Assembly: GCA_003117195.1 (NCBI GenBank)
Contig: BDSI01000045.1
Location: forward strand, 781,564 to 845,563
DNA length: 64,000 nt
Reading direction: 5' to 3'
Origin: Eudorina sp. 2006-703-Eu-15
Taxonomy: Eukaryota; Chlorophyta; Chlorophyceae; Chlamydomonadales; Volvocaceae
Shown: positions 34,232 through 46,145 of the stretch, piece after piece
Layout: every line of letters begins with the position of its first letter
How positions within the stretch are numbered: position 1 is the first letter of the stretch
Position numbers and translations under genes: made by a program
The notes under the pieces: model-generated
What the model was told of the DNA's origin: nothing
Database searches by the model: none
What the model saw: only the letters and a program-made list of their open reading frames with translations

Positions 34232-36827
34232 CTAATCGAACATGTTCTCGGCCAGGAAGTTGGCCGCCATCTCCTCGTTCCTATCGCACGCCAGGTACGC
34301 CTCCAGGCAGGCGTTGCGGTCAAAGCCCAGGGCCGCCAGCCGCCCGATGGCCGCCTCGTCCTCCTCGCTGAGCTCCACCACCATGCCGCCCTCGCCGCCG
34401 CCGCCCAGGAGAGCCCCCATGGCCTGAGGAAGGCGTGAATCACGAGTTCAGAGATCCGCGAGGACGGATGCGTCGATTGCAATGCTCAGTATGTAAAACA
34501 GGAAGCAACAGCGAAGCACGCGTCAGCATCACGCCGGCACACGGCCTTGAAGCCGACCGGCGGCTGCGCTACATCTGGGTTGGTTGGGGTTGGTCGTCTG
34601 CAGGAGACAGCGCCTGCAACCCCAACATCCCTTGAATCCGGCAAACTACACCCTGCGGTCGCCCCCCTCCACCTCCCTCGTTCCAACCCTGACCCTTCTT
34701 GTCCCTCACATCGTCATCATCGCCATCGCCCGGCTCTGTCAGCATGCGCAGGAAGTCCTGCTGGTTTTGGTTGATTACTTGCACCAGCTCCGGGTGCGAG
34801 CGGCCCAATTGCTGCGCGGAACATGACGACATGCGAGGGAGGGGAAGCGGCAAGTCAGCCAGGAAAGAGGTGGTATGTGCAGGGATACATGAGCTGTATA
34901 CGCGGGGATGGCATCCACGATGTTTATAAGACTGACAATTGGCAGCAGACCCAAGCCTTTGCCTGGTCACCGTGTTTGCTAGGTTCTCACGCATTTGCAC
35001 TCCAATGGACTGACATTGCTGCAGCGGCAGAAGTGATCGCGCTTATCGGCAATTTTGATACAATAAGATATGGGATCTAAAATTGGAACTATACGATAAC
35101 CTCGTCGTCCTGGAAACATGGCAGCACTCACGGGTAACCGACTACGTGGCCCCGGTTCAATGCCTGTTCTCCCGCCGCGACCTACGCCACCCCACCCACC
35201 CACCCACCTGCAGCAGCGGCACGAGGGACCGAGGGTCTGACGCAACGGCCGCACGAAGCATAGCGAAGGCCGGGTTGTCCCGCAGGGCGTCCAGAGCCGG
35301 GTTCACGTTCCTGTCGCCGCCACCAGCGCCCGCGGCCGGCGGGCCGCCGAACATGTTGAAGGGTTGAGCGGTTGGGCCCGCGTCCGCGGCAGGTGCAGCG
35401 GCGGGGGCAGCTGCCGGGGCCTGTGGGGATACGATCGGGTGCAGCCAGTCGCCATCAGGGCACCATTCGTGACACACCAAAACCGCACGCATATCCCATG
35501 CCCACCGGCTCTTGCCTTGGTGGAAGCATTGGCTGTTGGGCGAAACGTCAGCTGATGGTTTCAAGTATCAAGAAGTGTTCCAACCAAATCTTACGCGGAA
35601 CAGAGTCACGGGCGCAGGAACAGCGTTCATGCCGCAACAAGCTGCCTGAATCGACAGAGTGTTCGTGCATCGATCGCCTCATTCAGGCCCGGGGAGCAAA
35701 TCTCCAGCCCTCGTCACCTGTCCGGCGGGCGGCGCGCCCCCCGCAGCGGGCGCACGCGGTGCGGCCGGGGGGTGCGCAGCTGGTGGCGGCGGCCCCGCGT
35801 TCGCCGGGATGCCGGTCATCAGGTACTCCACAGCTCGATCTGGGTTGTTGAACGCGGCACGCATCGCCCGGATCACCTAGCAGGGAACAGCGGCCAGCGG
35901 GCAACGCGGGCGGACAGTTGCGAGCACGTGCAACAACGCCTTGCCATCGTCTCCAAGCAGGTCACAAACCAGGCCGCCGCACACCGGGGGGTGATCGCGG
36001 ACTCACGCGGACTCCTGCGCGAACCCGGATGCGTGTTCAGGCAGGAGGTGATCCTCTCACAGCGCACGTCCACTGCACGCACCTCTTCGCGTGCGAAGCC
36101 CATCTCGCAAATGTTGCTGATGGCCGACTCCAGAGCCGGCCCCGCCAGGAGGCCCGACGCCGCTGTCGTGTAGGCATCGGCGGGGTGTGCAGCTGGCGCC
36201 GCGGCTGCAGGCGCGGCCGCAGGAGCCGGTGCAGCCGCTGGGGTTGGCGCCGCGGCTGTGTCGCGGGATTGCAGGGCGCGGTCCATGTTAGTCGTGAATG
36301 TGCACCGAAAGATGCAAGTCCACGACGGGCATAGGCTGGCGTACGCGATAACACAATTCCCGCAGCATGGCACATACCCAAACTCCAAAAAGCACGCACT
36401 GCGCGCGCAAACGAAGTACCTGGGGCCGGGGCAGGAGCGGGCTGCGCAGCGGGTGTGGCAGCAGGCGGCGCAGCTGCAGGTTCCGTCGTAGCCTGTCGTG
36501 ACATCGGCGCACGTAAATGGAACCGACAGGCAGTCTTGCATCTAAAGTCCAAACGTAACTTACTGGGGCAGGCGCCGCGGCTGGCTTCGGCGCTTCCGCC
36601 TTCTTGGGCTGAACAAAGACGACAATGAAGCCCTGCTCCGTAATCTGATTATCGCCTACCGTGGTACCGTCATCCAGAACCTTTCCCTTGTACACCAGCT
36701 TCATAGCATCGCGGGTGCAATCAGGCTGCGCCTCTTGCACCTTGTCTTTGAGGGCCCCGATCGAGAGGCTGTCCTCAGCCTCCACGTTGAAACTCTTTCC
36801 AGCTATCGTCCTGAAAGTAAGCTTCAT
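34232..36827 (-). CDS. RAD23: RAD23, ubiquitin-receptor / nucleotide-excision-repair factor
   Basis: Shuttles ubiquitylated proteins to the proteasome and stabilises XPC/Rad4 in DNA repair. Seven exons on the minus strand: 36827-36564, 36492-36420, 36255-36083, 35876-35718, 35420-35208, 34811-34710, 34423-34232; joined in phase they give 391 residues, the normal family length. Domains in order: N-terminal ubiquitin-like domain ([20 protein letters not shown] through [13 protein letters not shown], 1-78); Pro/Ala linker; UBA1 ([20 protein letters not shown] through [10 protein letters not shown], about 150-190); XPC-binding/STI1 domain ([18 protein letters not shown], then [20 protein letters not shown], about 265-320); and C-terminal UBA2 ([20 protein letters not shown] through [11 protein letters not shown]). 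All four domains are intact. Divergently oriented to the unknown gene at 38333, about 1.5 kb away. Confidence 0.96.
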
Positions 36828-38332
36828 TTTTCAATGCTGAAGCAGCGTTTGCTGCTACCGTAGGCTTCCAAACACTAAAGAGACTAGAACGAAACCTCCA
36901 AGGCAAGGAAACGAGCAGCGGGCTTTGGTACACTTCTTGACCTGACAGCACAAACTGAGTTTGATCTTGTTCAGGAACGGGTAGGCGCAAGGCGTTCCAG
37001 ATCTATCGTAGAGCCCGCCCAACACGTGCAATATTGTTCAGTGAAACGTATTTGATAATGACCGAAGTACGTATTTGTAAAATACTACCCTAAGTGGACT
37101 GCACGATTGCAGTTACGGAAGCACTGCGCCCTCTTGTCATGCCCCGAATGTCTTTGAACCTTCCCTCGCGATGGGACCATTGACGGCAGACGTAACGAAT
37201 CGATGCTTTCTGATGGTTTATGTGACATGTAACCGCGGTTGTAAGTTTGCCATGGCCAAACCGAAGGTACTTGAGCTGTCCCTTGTCCGTCCACTCAAAA
37301 CCGGTGATACAAAGTATGCCATATCCTACATGAGCGGGAGTGAGCGGTGAGAGAAATTGCTGTCCAGTTCCTCCCGCATGCAGATAACCTGAAGACGCCC
37401 AGCGCACGCCAGCATTACCGTACACGCAGGTACACGCTGTCCGCGCCGTCTGCGTTTGCGTAACGGACCCCACCATCCGCATCCTGCCCCTGTAACGTGT
37501 CACCCAGGTCAACATATGGCGTTGAATGAGCTCGTAGGGTAACTGATGGCATGGGGTTTCATCAACCGCATCAACCAACCCCTCATCGACGTCAGATTGA
37601 CGTACTCCATCAGGACTGTTTCTTCACCTGTGTTGTGGTGTTCTGTCGTGTTAGGACACCAAACCTAAATAATGCAACGTAGTTGATCGTGGCCTAGATT
37701 TCGCGACCTGGCCCAATAAACCGCGGATTTGCTCATACACGTGTACCGTACTCGCTCGAGTAACAGGCGTTCGTTAACGGAGCATCTCACCAAAACTCTT
37801 TAGATACCCACGCCAGCATATGTTCAACTTTTGTATGTCCTCAAACCAAGTCTTACTCGGACGGATTTGTGTGCCTTAGTCAAAGCTGCCCACAAGGGGA
37901 GGCCCTTCCCTTCGGAAGCTGGCTTCGTAGGTGAAGGCGCAAGCTGAACAGCCTGCATCAATAATCTGGACCTCACCAATAGTGTACAACTGCTTGGAGG
38001 CCTGGTTGCAGCACCTGACTGAGGTTTGCTTTTTGCGCCCCGGTGATACCTATCATAGTAAGCGACTGAGGTCGAGAGCACAAACAGCTGAGATGACAGG
38101 CTCTCAATGTAACATGAATATCATGTTGGTAAGTTCAACGTCGATCGGTCATGGTTTTTGCAGTGGAGGGAAAACCATGTCCATTTGTGCCCAAGCAGTC
38201 AACGCACTTCGCGCAAACGTTGAGCGCGTTAGTACAGAACGAATTTCCCAATTCCAATTTATCACAAATCTGGCAAATTTCGTGCCTAACTACGCCGTTT
38301 CACCGCTGCTACCGCCTTGTCCCATTCAGCAA
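36828..38332. other. Divergent intergenic region RAD23 / unknown gene
   Basis: Should contain the RAD23 promoter and the upstream region of the plus-strand gene. A frame open from 37931 runs into the downstream gene but looks like leader or intron sequence, with a pyrimidine-rich stretch and CAG just before 38330. No other feature is recognised. Confidence 0.45.
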
Positions 38333-41300
38333 ATGGGTTCCGCGTCTGAGGCGCTTCACGGCCTGCAGGACCGCACGGCTGATGAAGTCCTCCGGCGAGC
38401 CCGAATAATGCATGGCAGTCGCATGGCAACGCTGGCGCATGTCAACCGCGTGGTGGATGAGCGCTCCACCTCTCGAAACCGCCGTCTCTCCCTCATACGA
38501 CTGCAGTATGACCGCAACAGACCCGTCGACTCGGTCTTTGACGACACCGCTTACGCCTACGGAGAGGCGTGCGTGTTCGACAGCGATGATTCGTCGTACG
38601 ACAGTGACGGCTCTTCCAGCGCATCCGACGCCAACAGCGCCGGCACCCGGCGCATCCACGAAGCAGATTCCATGGGGCCCCGCACTTCGCGCAGGAACAG
38701 CGCTTCCTGGGACCCGGCCGCCAGGCCGCCGGCGGGCCCGGCCGCCGCCGCCGGCGCCACCGCCGCGGCGCCGTCCATTAGCGGCCCCGCCAGCCGCCGC
38801 TCAAGCAGCCGCCACATTCAACCCTGCGGCAACCCCACCCCAATCCCCACCCCAAACCCCAACCCCAACCCCAGCCCCAACCTCAACGCCGCTCCGAACG
38901 CCAGCACCAACCCCAACAGCAGCGGCACCGAGAACTACACCGAGAACAGTTTCTACGAAGACGATTCAGAGGCTCTCTTCGCCAAGGGAACTGTACGATT
39001 TCGTGACCCAAAGGCGCCGCCCGAGGGCCGGAGAAGCATCGGCGGCAGCGGCAGCAGCAGCCGGCACTTGAATCTGCGCGCTGGCGTCGCTGCCGCGGTG
39101 GCGCCGCCAGCGACCGCTTGGCCGGATGACTTGCCGCCGCCGGCCGCGGCCGGCCCCGGCGGCGGCGCCGCCGCCGCCGCGGCCCACAGCGTGCTGCCGC
39201 CGGATGCGGATTCTTTTCTGTCCTACGACTGGTCACTCCCCAACCGCGCCAGCGACGCTTGGAGCAAGGCAGCCGCCAATCCACCGCCGGGGTCCGCGCT
39301 GGCGACGCTCCTCGCCTTCGGGCCGAAAAACAGGCACTGGCGGCCACACAGCAAACGGGTGTCGGCGCCGTCGGGTGCCGCCGCGCTGCCTTCCCTTCGG
39401 ACGTGCTCCACTCCAATGACGATGACGGCAGCGGGATACGACACAGGCGGCGGCGCTGGCGCTGGCGGAGCCGCCGCCGCATCGGCGGCGGCGCTGCCGC
39501 CGCGGTCCACGTTGCAGGCCGCGGCGTCCGCCGCCGCCGCCGCTGGCGGGCCGAGCAGGTCGTGCCTGCTCTCCTCTGAGTCGTCGTACCACTCAACTTC
39601 GGGAAACCCAGGCGTGACCAAGTCGCTGGCGTTTGCGGATCCTCCGGCAGCTATCGTAACGTCCTCCCCATCGCCGTCGCAGTCGCCGGCGTCATCCGCA
39701 GCGTCGCCGCCGCAGCCTCCCGCGCCGCCGTCCCCGCCGATAGCATCGCTGCCTTCGCAGCATCCGCCGCCGCCGTCGCCACCGGCGCCACACTTGATCG
39801 GAGGGCAGAGCCAATCCCTCGCGCCGCCGGCTCGAGCCGCCGCGCGGGACCGCCTCTTCTCCGCCGTCACCGGCGTCGCCACCACCACCACAACTACCTT
39901 GCCTCTGATCGCCACGCCATCGAACCCCAACAGCCGTAACGCCAGCCCCATTCCGACCAGCCGCCCAACAAGCGGGGTCAGTACGGCAGGTGGCGCTGCT
40001 CACGAGTTCGGCACCACCGGTGCGACAGGCTCCGTGCAAGCACCAATGTGGCGTGCAGCGGCGCCCATCCCGGTTCCCCGAGGTGGTGACCCACGGGACA
40101 GCCCGATCACGGGCCGCCGCTCCGGCACGGGCGGCGGTGCAGCTTCCCACAATTACCTGTCGAGCTCCTGGTCCGGCGGCAACATCCTCCCTCGGCCCGG
40201 CAGCAGCTGTAGCAGCCGGGCTGCGGCGGAGGAGCTGCTGACAGTGTCCCGCAGCGGCGCGGCGTTCAGCAATCGACATTTGTACCAACCGCCGCCGCCG
40301 CCGTCGCCCTCGCAGCCACAGCCGCAGCGCACATCGGCGGCCGGTGCCGGCATCGGCATCGGCAGCAGCAGCACCACCACCACCGCCATCGCCACCACCA
40401 TTAGTGCCACTGCGACTATGGTCACTACAAGGACCGGGCCGTTGCTGAGGCCGCAGTCGAAGGACGCGGTGTGCACCATCGTTACGCAAACGGCCGCTGC
40501 GATGGCTGTGGCAGCCGACGGCGTTGGGCCCTCAGCGGCGGGGCCGTCCCAGGTGCCGCCGCCGCAGCCGCCGCAGCCGTTACCGCCGCAGCCGCCTTCG
40601 TCGCAGCAGCGCCAGTCGCCGTCTCCCCGGGTGGATCGACGGACGGGCACGTGGCCGGCTGGTCAGCCTTCCCCTCGTGCGGTTGAACGGGACCTGCCCA
40701 CCGCCCCGCTCACTCCGCAACCTCCGCCGCCGCCGCAGCTGCAGCAATACCAGCACCAGGCCAAAGTAGCGGCACAGCGTCAACCAGAGGTACGACAGAA
40801 CTTCACCTGCGGGCCCTTGGAGTACAGCGAGTCTCTGTGAACATAAACCCACGAATATCCTCAGTGTGACAGGGCATTTGCTCGCACACTTGCAGTAAGA
40901 GACCCACAGACTGCTCCCCCATTTTATCGTGCCATCAAACCTGCGTAGGGGCTGAACCGTCTGGCATGTAACGCCCCTTCTGCGCATTGTCTCGGAGTGG
41001 TTTGTGTTTCCATTCCGGGTGCCGCCTTAGCTTCCGCCCCATGCATGCCGCATGGGGTTGCACGCCATGCGGACTGGCGCCCTCGGGCGTCTTGGGCTTG
41101 CCGCGTCCACCATGGGCTTGCCTCCGTTCAAACCCCCAGTTGCCACCTGCTTTCCGACGTGCGTCCCCCCGCGGTGCCGTCGATCCGTTGCGTGTGTATG
41201 TACGGCATGTGTGTATTGCGTGCCACAGGTGGGAACCCGTCCGGAGTCCCGTACATGCTCCAGCGGCGGCGCGGGTGGGCTGCCGCCGCCTGCACCCGCG

Positions 41301-41864
41301 GCGATGCCGTGCCAAGGCCAGGGAGGGCCCACGTCGCTCGAGTACGGCAGCAGCATACCTGAGACGCCGGCGGGTCGTCCTGACACGCCGAGCGACCTAG
41401 ATGGCACTGCCGCCCTCGTGTTTGCGGGCTGTGCCCTGGCGAACCTGTTGAGAGGCAAACACGCCCCCGGCGGCGCCACCTCTCGTGCCTCGTCGGAGGA
41501 GAGGCGCCGTCGCAAGAGCGACGTATCATCTGGCGGAGCTCCGCCGACCCATGGGCCACTGCAGTCGCCGTCGCAGCAGCACCAGCCCAGTCCGTCTCCG
41601 TCCCCGTCCCCGCACGGGCAAGTGTCGATCCAGGTGTCGTACTTTCGGCCACCGCCGCCGGCGCCGTCGGCTCTGCCGACGCCGATGCAGCAGCTGGAGC
41701 AGCAAATGGAGCACCTGATGCAGCAACAGGGGCAGGCCGCCGCAGCTGCTGCCGGTGCGCCCACAGCACCGGCACAAGGACTTGTGCCGACTGGCAAGCG
41801 CACAAGCAGCTGTGGCCTGCTGCCGCCTCCGTCGCCGTCACCGCTAGCCCGACCCGCACTATGA
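38333..41864 (+). CDS. Large low-complexity protein of unknown function
   Basis: Not recognised. Exon 1 38333-40789 and exon 2 41229-41864 join in phase (donor GAG|GTACGA, acceptor CCACAG) to about 1030 residues; without that intron the frame would stop at 40840. The only ordered-looking part is the N-terminus (residues 1-75): MGSASEALHGLQDRTADEVL, then HVNRVVDERSTSRNRRLSLI. An acidic Ser/Asp tract (DDSSYDSDGSSSASD) follows, then roughly 850 residues dominated by Ala, Pro, Ser, Gly and Thr, with PN repeats near 38830-38930, QP-rich stretches and poly-Ala. Near the C-terminus PMQQLEQQMEHLMQQQGQ is a short predicted coiled coil. Codon use and a frame open over 2.4 kb support a real gene. The start is uncertain: ATG at 38177 is also in frame. 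Such proteins are common regulatory or scaffold proteins in volvocine algae, but no function can be stated. Confidence 0.65.
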
Positions 41865-41882
41865 CGACGGGTGACCGCGTTG

Positions 41883-42020
41883 GGAGCGCGTTAGAGCGCG
41901 TTAGAAGCATTTTAACGCGGTCTAACGCGGTGTAACGTGGCTGGCTAACGCGGACCTAACGCAGGACCTAACGCAGGGCTAACGTGCAGTGCGAAATTCT
42001 AACGCGATGCGTTAGATTAG
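41883..42020. repeat. Cluster of TAACGC / GCGTTA motifs
   Basis: About eleven copies of a 6-8 bp motif (TAACGCGG, CTAACGCAGG, TAACGTGG and the reverse GCGTTAG) occur in about 135 bp, irregularly spaced and in both orientations: two GCGTTAG on the left, a run of TAACGC in the middle and one GCGTTAG on the right. It begins just after the stop codon of the preceding gene. Confidence 0.85.
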
Positions 42021-43445
42021 ACCGGGCCATGGCTGGCCGGAGCACCTGAGAGGATAACGTGTTGAGTTAGGTTTAGCGCAAGCCAGACTGGTTGAGAAAC
42101 GAGTCATTAGTGCCGGATGCTACGACGAGCACCAGCAGCGGCGCACGGTGCCACCTCACGGCGATGTCAGCCCAAATATTAATTGAAACCTTATTCATAT
42201 CGATTGCCACTGGCGCATATTTCTCCTAGAAAATAATAATGGGTACGTCCTAGCTGTACTAGGGCGAGTAATAAGGGGTTGGCAGATCTGGCAGGTGCGG
42301 GTTGCGCCGGCTGCCCATGTGGCCACCACCGTGCACCAACGTTAGAAACCAAGGCACGCGGGGTCTGACACGCACCGCCGACAGGTGCCTATACACCGAT
42401 TGATGGGGGGTGCGCTATCTATGTCATATCGATATCATTCATGTTTTGCGCCGGAACTGGATTCAGGGATAGATGCATGATGCGAAGTCGCATGATTCGA
42501 GCAAGCACCCGCCTAACGGTCAGTGTGCTTGGGGCCGGGCGGGATGTGAGTCCGATATCAGCCCCGGGCATCAAGTGGCGTATGCTTCGTACACGCATCG
42601 TATCCATCGTGCTCGATTCAAGCCAATAATTGCATGGGCACTCGACTCAAGGCGGGTTTAGCCAGCGTAGTCGTGCCAGCGTGTGTGTGGGGGAGAACTT
42701 TTTATACTATCAATGTCCCCCAGGGCCTATCTTCCTTATGACCCTCCAAGTTATGTGAGTGTTTGAGGCGCAGATGCTTTGGTATGGCGCAGAGTTGTCA
42801 AGGGGCAAGCCAGTTGTAGCCCGTATGTACGTTAGGATGTTACGGCACGGCAATCCTGCGGCTTGGCTGCTGGTACAATCGACGCCACATGGGCCGTTGT
42901 ATGTGGCGGTTCATAGGGAGAAGCGGTTGGGGTTGCAGTGGGATTGCTTGGGCAACTACTGGGGCAAACACTGGCGACTTGGGTGGCGGCGTCAAGCCTG
43001 CCGCCGGACGTGGGGCGTGCAGTTGCGACGTGCAGCTGCGGGGAGCATGGGGGCCGTCCAAACTTAACTGTTCATCCGAAGCGTTTAAAATACTGGATTA
43101 CGCGACAAGCAAGTCTGACCGCGCGCGGAGACTTGGCTGATTAGCGACGGTAAGGGCATTTGCTGGGTCGCGTGTGCGTGCTTGCGTTGATGACACCGCG
43201 ACTATGTATGTCTGGCGGATTTGATAAAGCGAGTTGCAGACCCTAGGGGGCCTGGATATAATGTCTGCTTGCTGTCTGGTACAGGTGGATGGGGCGAGGG
43301 CCCATTAGTGAGCCGACCAGTGAGGACGAGGCCGGGGCCACCGAAGCTGCTGGTACACCGATTGTGAGGTCGCGGCCAGGTCCTGCCAGCTTCCTCATTT
43401 GGCCATGCTGAATTTCCCGCATGCATCGAGGCCTCAACATGGTCC
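42021..43445. other. Intergenic region left of the retrotransposon
   Basis: Short unconserved reading frames only. The region is AT-richer than average around 42160-42260. Nothing further recognised. Confidence 0.45.
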
Positions 43446-43899
43446 ATTATTATTAGGATGTTACAGCGGACCCCGCGGGTCATCGGTGACAGCCCCGGCG
43501 ACAGCCGAGGCTTCCTCACCATACACTGCCTAAATGAACTAACGCCACCATGGCGCTCCGGACAGGCTCCCCAAGTGCACCGAAACACTCTCCGGGCCCA
43601 CACTACCAGGGAACCACCCCGTTCCTGAGAACCAACCATGGCAAGGGATAAAGCCCGCTCAGGGGGAGTTAGCCACCAGGGCGCCCCTTTTAGCGAACCA
43701 CCACCCCCACCAAGGCAGGGTCACTTCTCCAGCGGTGGCCCGTAGTCTTCGAAGGCCACGGGGGCTCGCGAGTCACCATTCAGGGGCCTGCCCGTACGGT
43801 CCCACCGGGCCGAAAAAACCGCCCACACCTAGCGATAGCTCCACTGGGCGTCAGTGCCCTGACCACCCGCGGTCTATTACGACAGAGTACCTACAGGGC

Positions 43900-44865
43900 T
43901 TAAGAATCCTGGCCTGACGGAACCGGGCCTCGGCACACAAGACAACCGTCCTGCACTTTCAGGATCGGGTGTGTAGCCCCCACCGTTGACCACCCTTTCA
44001 CTGGGACTCCCAGCTCAGCGAAGTCGTAGAGCCGGCTCCAAAAGTCTGCCACTGCCCGCCGGGCGGCTAGCCCTTCAGCGTCCCCTAAGGACCGCGGGAT
44101 CCCGCCCGCGTTCCTGGACCTGTCGGCCCTCAGGGCTCGCCGGCCCGTTTCCATGGCACTGGTTGCCGCCAAGACGACAACGTCCCAGACACACTGTTGC
44201 ACACCCACGGGGGGCGTTGCGAGCCACACCTGCTGCCTTTGAAGGCTCACCCCTAGCCTTGCCTCGATCTGTGCGACAACCGCTTGTGCCACCCCACAGC
44301 CCCAAAAATGGTGTTGCCTGGGTGTTGGCCGTATCGCCCCGGCGCCGGGGTACGTCCCGCATCCACAAGGGGCCACCGCCGCCCCCCTCATGTGGGAGTT
44401 ACGAAGCATTGGGATGCCATCAACCGCCAGTCGCCAATACGCCTCCTTATTGGAGTTTTCCCAGTTGGTCTCCGTCCACATCCGCTGCATGTTCTCTATT
44501 ACCTTGGAAACCATCCTCGACACTTCTGGCGCAGTATCCTCTACCCCAAGCGCTTCGCAAACAAAGCGTGTGTGCGCCGCACGCCTCGCCTCCCCCAGGC
44601 TTTGCAGCTGCAGTGTCGTGCCATACCGCACGGTGTACTCGTGGAGTGCCACCTTGAGGCCGTTTTGCAGCCTCCACCCCATGCGCCTCACCAGCATTTC
44701 CGTGACTTCCTCTCTCCCTGGGGGGTTCGCCTCGGTGGGCCCCAGGGACCCCTCGGCGGCTTCCCACCACCCTGGTGGGATGTCTTGTCGGAGCGCTTCT
44801 AGGGCCGCCTCACACTCCCTCCACCGGTCCCACTCCTGCCACCCGTCGGCTCCTACCCCAAGCAT
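43900..44865 (-). pseudogene. C-terminal region of the LINE ORF (zinc-knuckle-like)
   Basis: Open frame of 321 codons, shifted relative to the RT frame, with disrupted sequence between 44866 and 45095. It contains CGCGTYPGAGA, then TPRQHHFWGCGVAQAVV: a CxC...HHxxxC arrangement like the zinc-binding motif after RT in L1-type elements. The rest is Trp/Arg-rich with no enzyme motif. Confidence 0.7.
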
Positions 44866-45094
44866 TCCCTAACAAACATTGCCCATCCCCGGCGACGCTG
44901 ACGCTGTGTGCGGGCGGTCGGGGGTTCGCGTCCAAGTTCCTCTCCCATCCGTCCGTCGTGTCCCGGAGCCGGGATGTCACTCGAACCGCATGCCCAATGG
45001 TCCTCAGCGACAGGCATTTGGCAAGGGCGGCATGCCTATGTTCGAGCCCCGGTCGCTCGCCTAGTTGCAGCCCTTGTGGTAATAACGGGTTGCC

Positions 45095-46120
45095 TCACAG
45101 CGGTGCATTCCAGCACCAGCCCCCTGGGGTCAGGGGCTCCGCCTCAACATCGATCACTGGCGGGAGGGCACTCAGTGCCCTTGCTATCCGATTCACTCCC
45201 TCCGGTAGTCCGGGGCAGTCCAGCCATGGTCCTGCATGGGGCGCCGTCAAGGCCATGATGGGTTCGAAGCCCGGTATCGCTCCACGTAGGAACTCAAGCA
45301 GGATTCGCCGCCACGGGGCGTCTGCCCCGCCCTTGGGTCCCAGGACGAAGCGGACCGCCCACCCGGCCCATCTGGCCCGCGCGTGCTCCAGCAGGGATAG
45401 GGCCCCAAACCCTCCTCCCGTCGGGTGCCCTGCCAACAGCGATTTGGGAACCCCTGTTGCCCTCCGTTCTGTATCGTCGGGGCCGAGTCCTCTATCGATT
45501 AAGCGAGCCGCCAACTTCTCCCAGGCCACACTCTCTCTCTGGGGCGGTAATCCGCCGTGCTCCATGTGCCACGTCACTCGCTGCAGTCCATATGCTGCCG
45601 CTGATGATGCCCTCCCGAATATCGACAGGGATAGCCGCGATAGCGCCTGAAGGCGCTCTTTCACCTTGCCCCCGTGCGCCCTCCAGTCCAGTTCAGCGTC
45701 CCTTCCCAGGTTCGTGAAAGGGAGGTTAAGCGCAGTGGCGCGGTGAACAATCCTCAACCCCGCGACGTCCTGACCCTCGCCCAACGCGACTGTGCCCGAC
45801 TCGTCCGCCGCCCCTACAACCAGAAGCTCCACCTTGTCGAGATTGAGCTGTTGCCCCGACGCCTTCGCGTATGTGTCCATATATTCCAGGAATGGAGCCA
45901 CGGCCTGGGTGTTCTCCAGCACTACTTCCCTATCATCCGCAAATTGCACCGCCGTAGTGAGCTCGCTATCCTGCGGTCCTAACTTGATCCCTACCCCGCA
46001 TTGCTGCAGCCAGCAAAGCAGCGCCTGTGCGGCAAACAGATATAGCAGTGGTGCTAACGGGCACCCCTGCCTGACTCCCGCCGTCATGGGGACTAGCTCC
46101 GACTTGTACCCATTCACCAC
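45095..46120 (-). pseudogene. Reverse transcriptase fragment of the LINE
   Basis: Reads VVNGYKSELVPMTAGVRQGC (fingers/palm motif GVRQGCPLAPLLY), then TAVQFADDREVVLENTQAVA with the catalytic FADD motif in place of YADD, then ASGQQLNLDKVELLVVG and the thumb. These are RVT_1 motifs typical of non-LTR elements. The frame is closed by a stop just upstream, so the N-terminal part of RT is missing. The downstream half continues in another frame from 44865. Confidence 0.9.
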
Positions 46121-46145
46121 TGTGGTCCATGTTGAAGGCCGACCT

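Larger units (their letters stand above)
43446..46145 (-). mobile_element. 5'-truncated non-LTR (LINE-type) retrotransposon
   Basis: Minus-strand element of about 2.7 kb. Its left (3') end has the tail ATTATTATT next to the signature GATGTTACAGCGGACCCCGC (plus-strand reading) shared by the fragments at 11432, 23518, 50608 and 52205. The coding part holds the C-terminal half of a reverse transcriptase and the downstream domain. A stop codon and the missing N-terminal RT motifs show truncation near 46145; the endonuclease is absent. The element is dead: truncated and frameshifted. Confidence 0.92.

Noticed and set aside
43900..46145. Intact LINE ORF
   Set aside because: The RT and downstream parts are in different frames, and the N-terminal RT motifs and endonuclease are missing.
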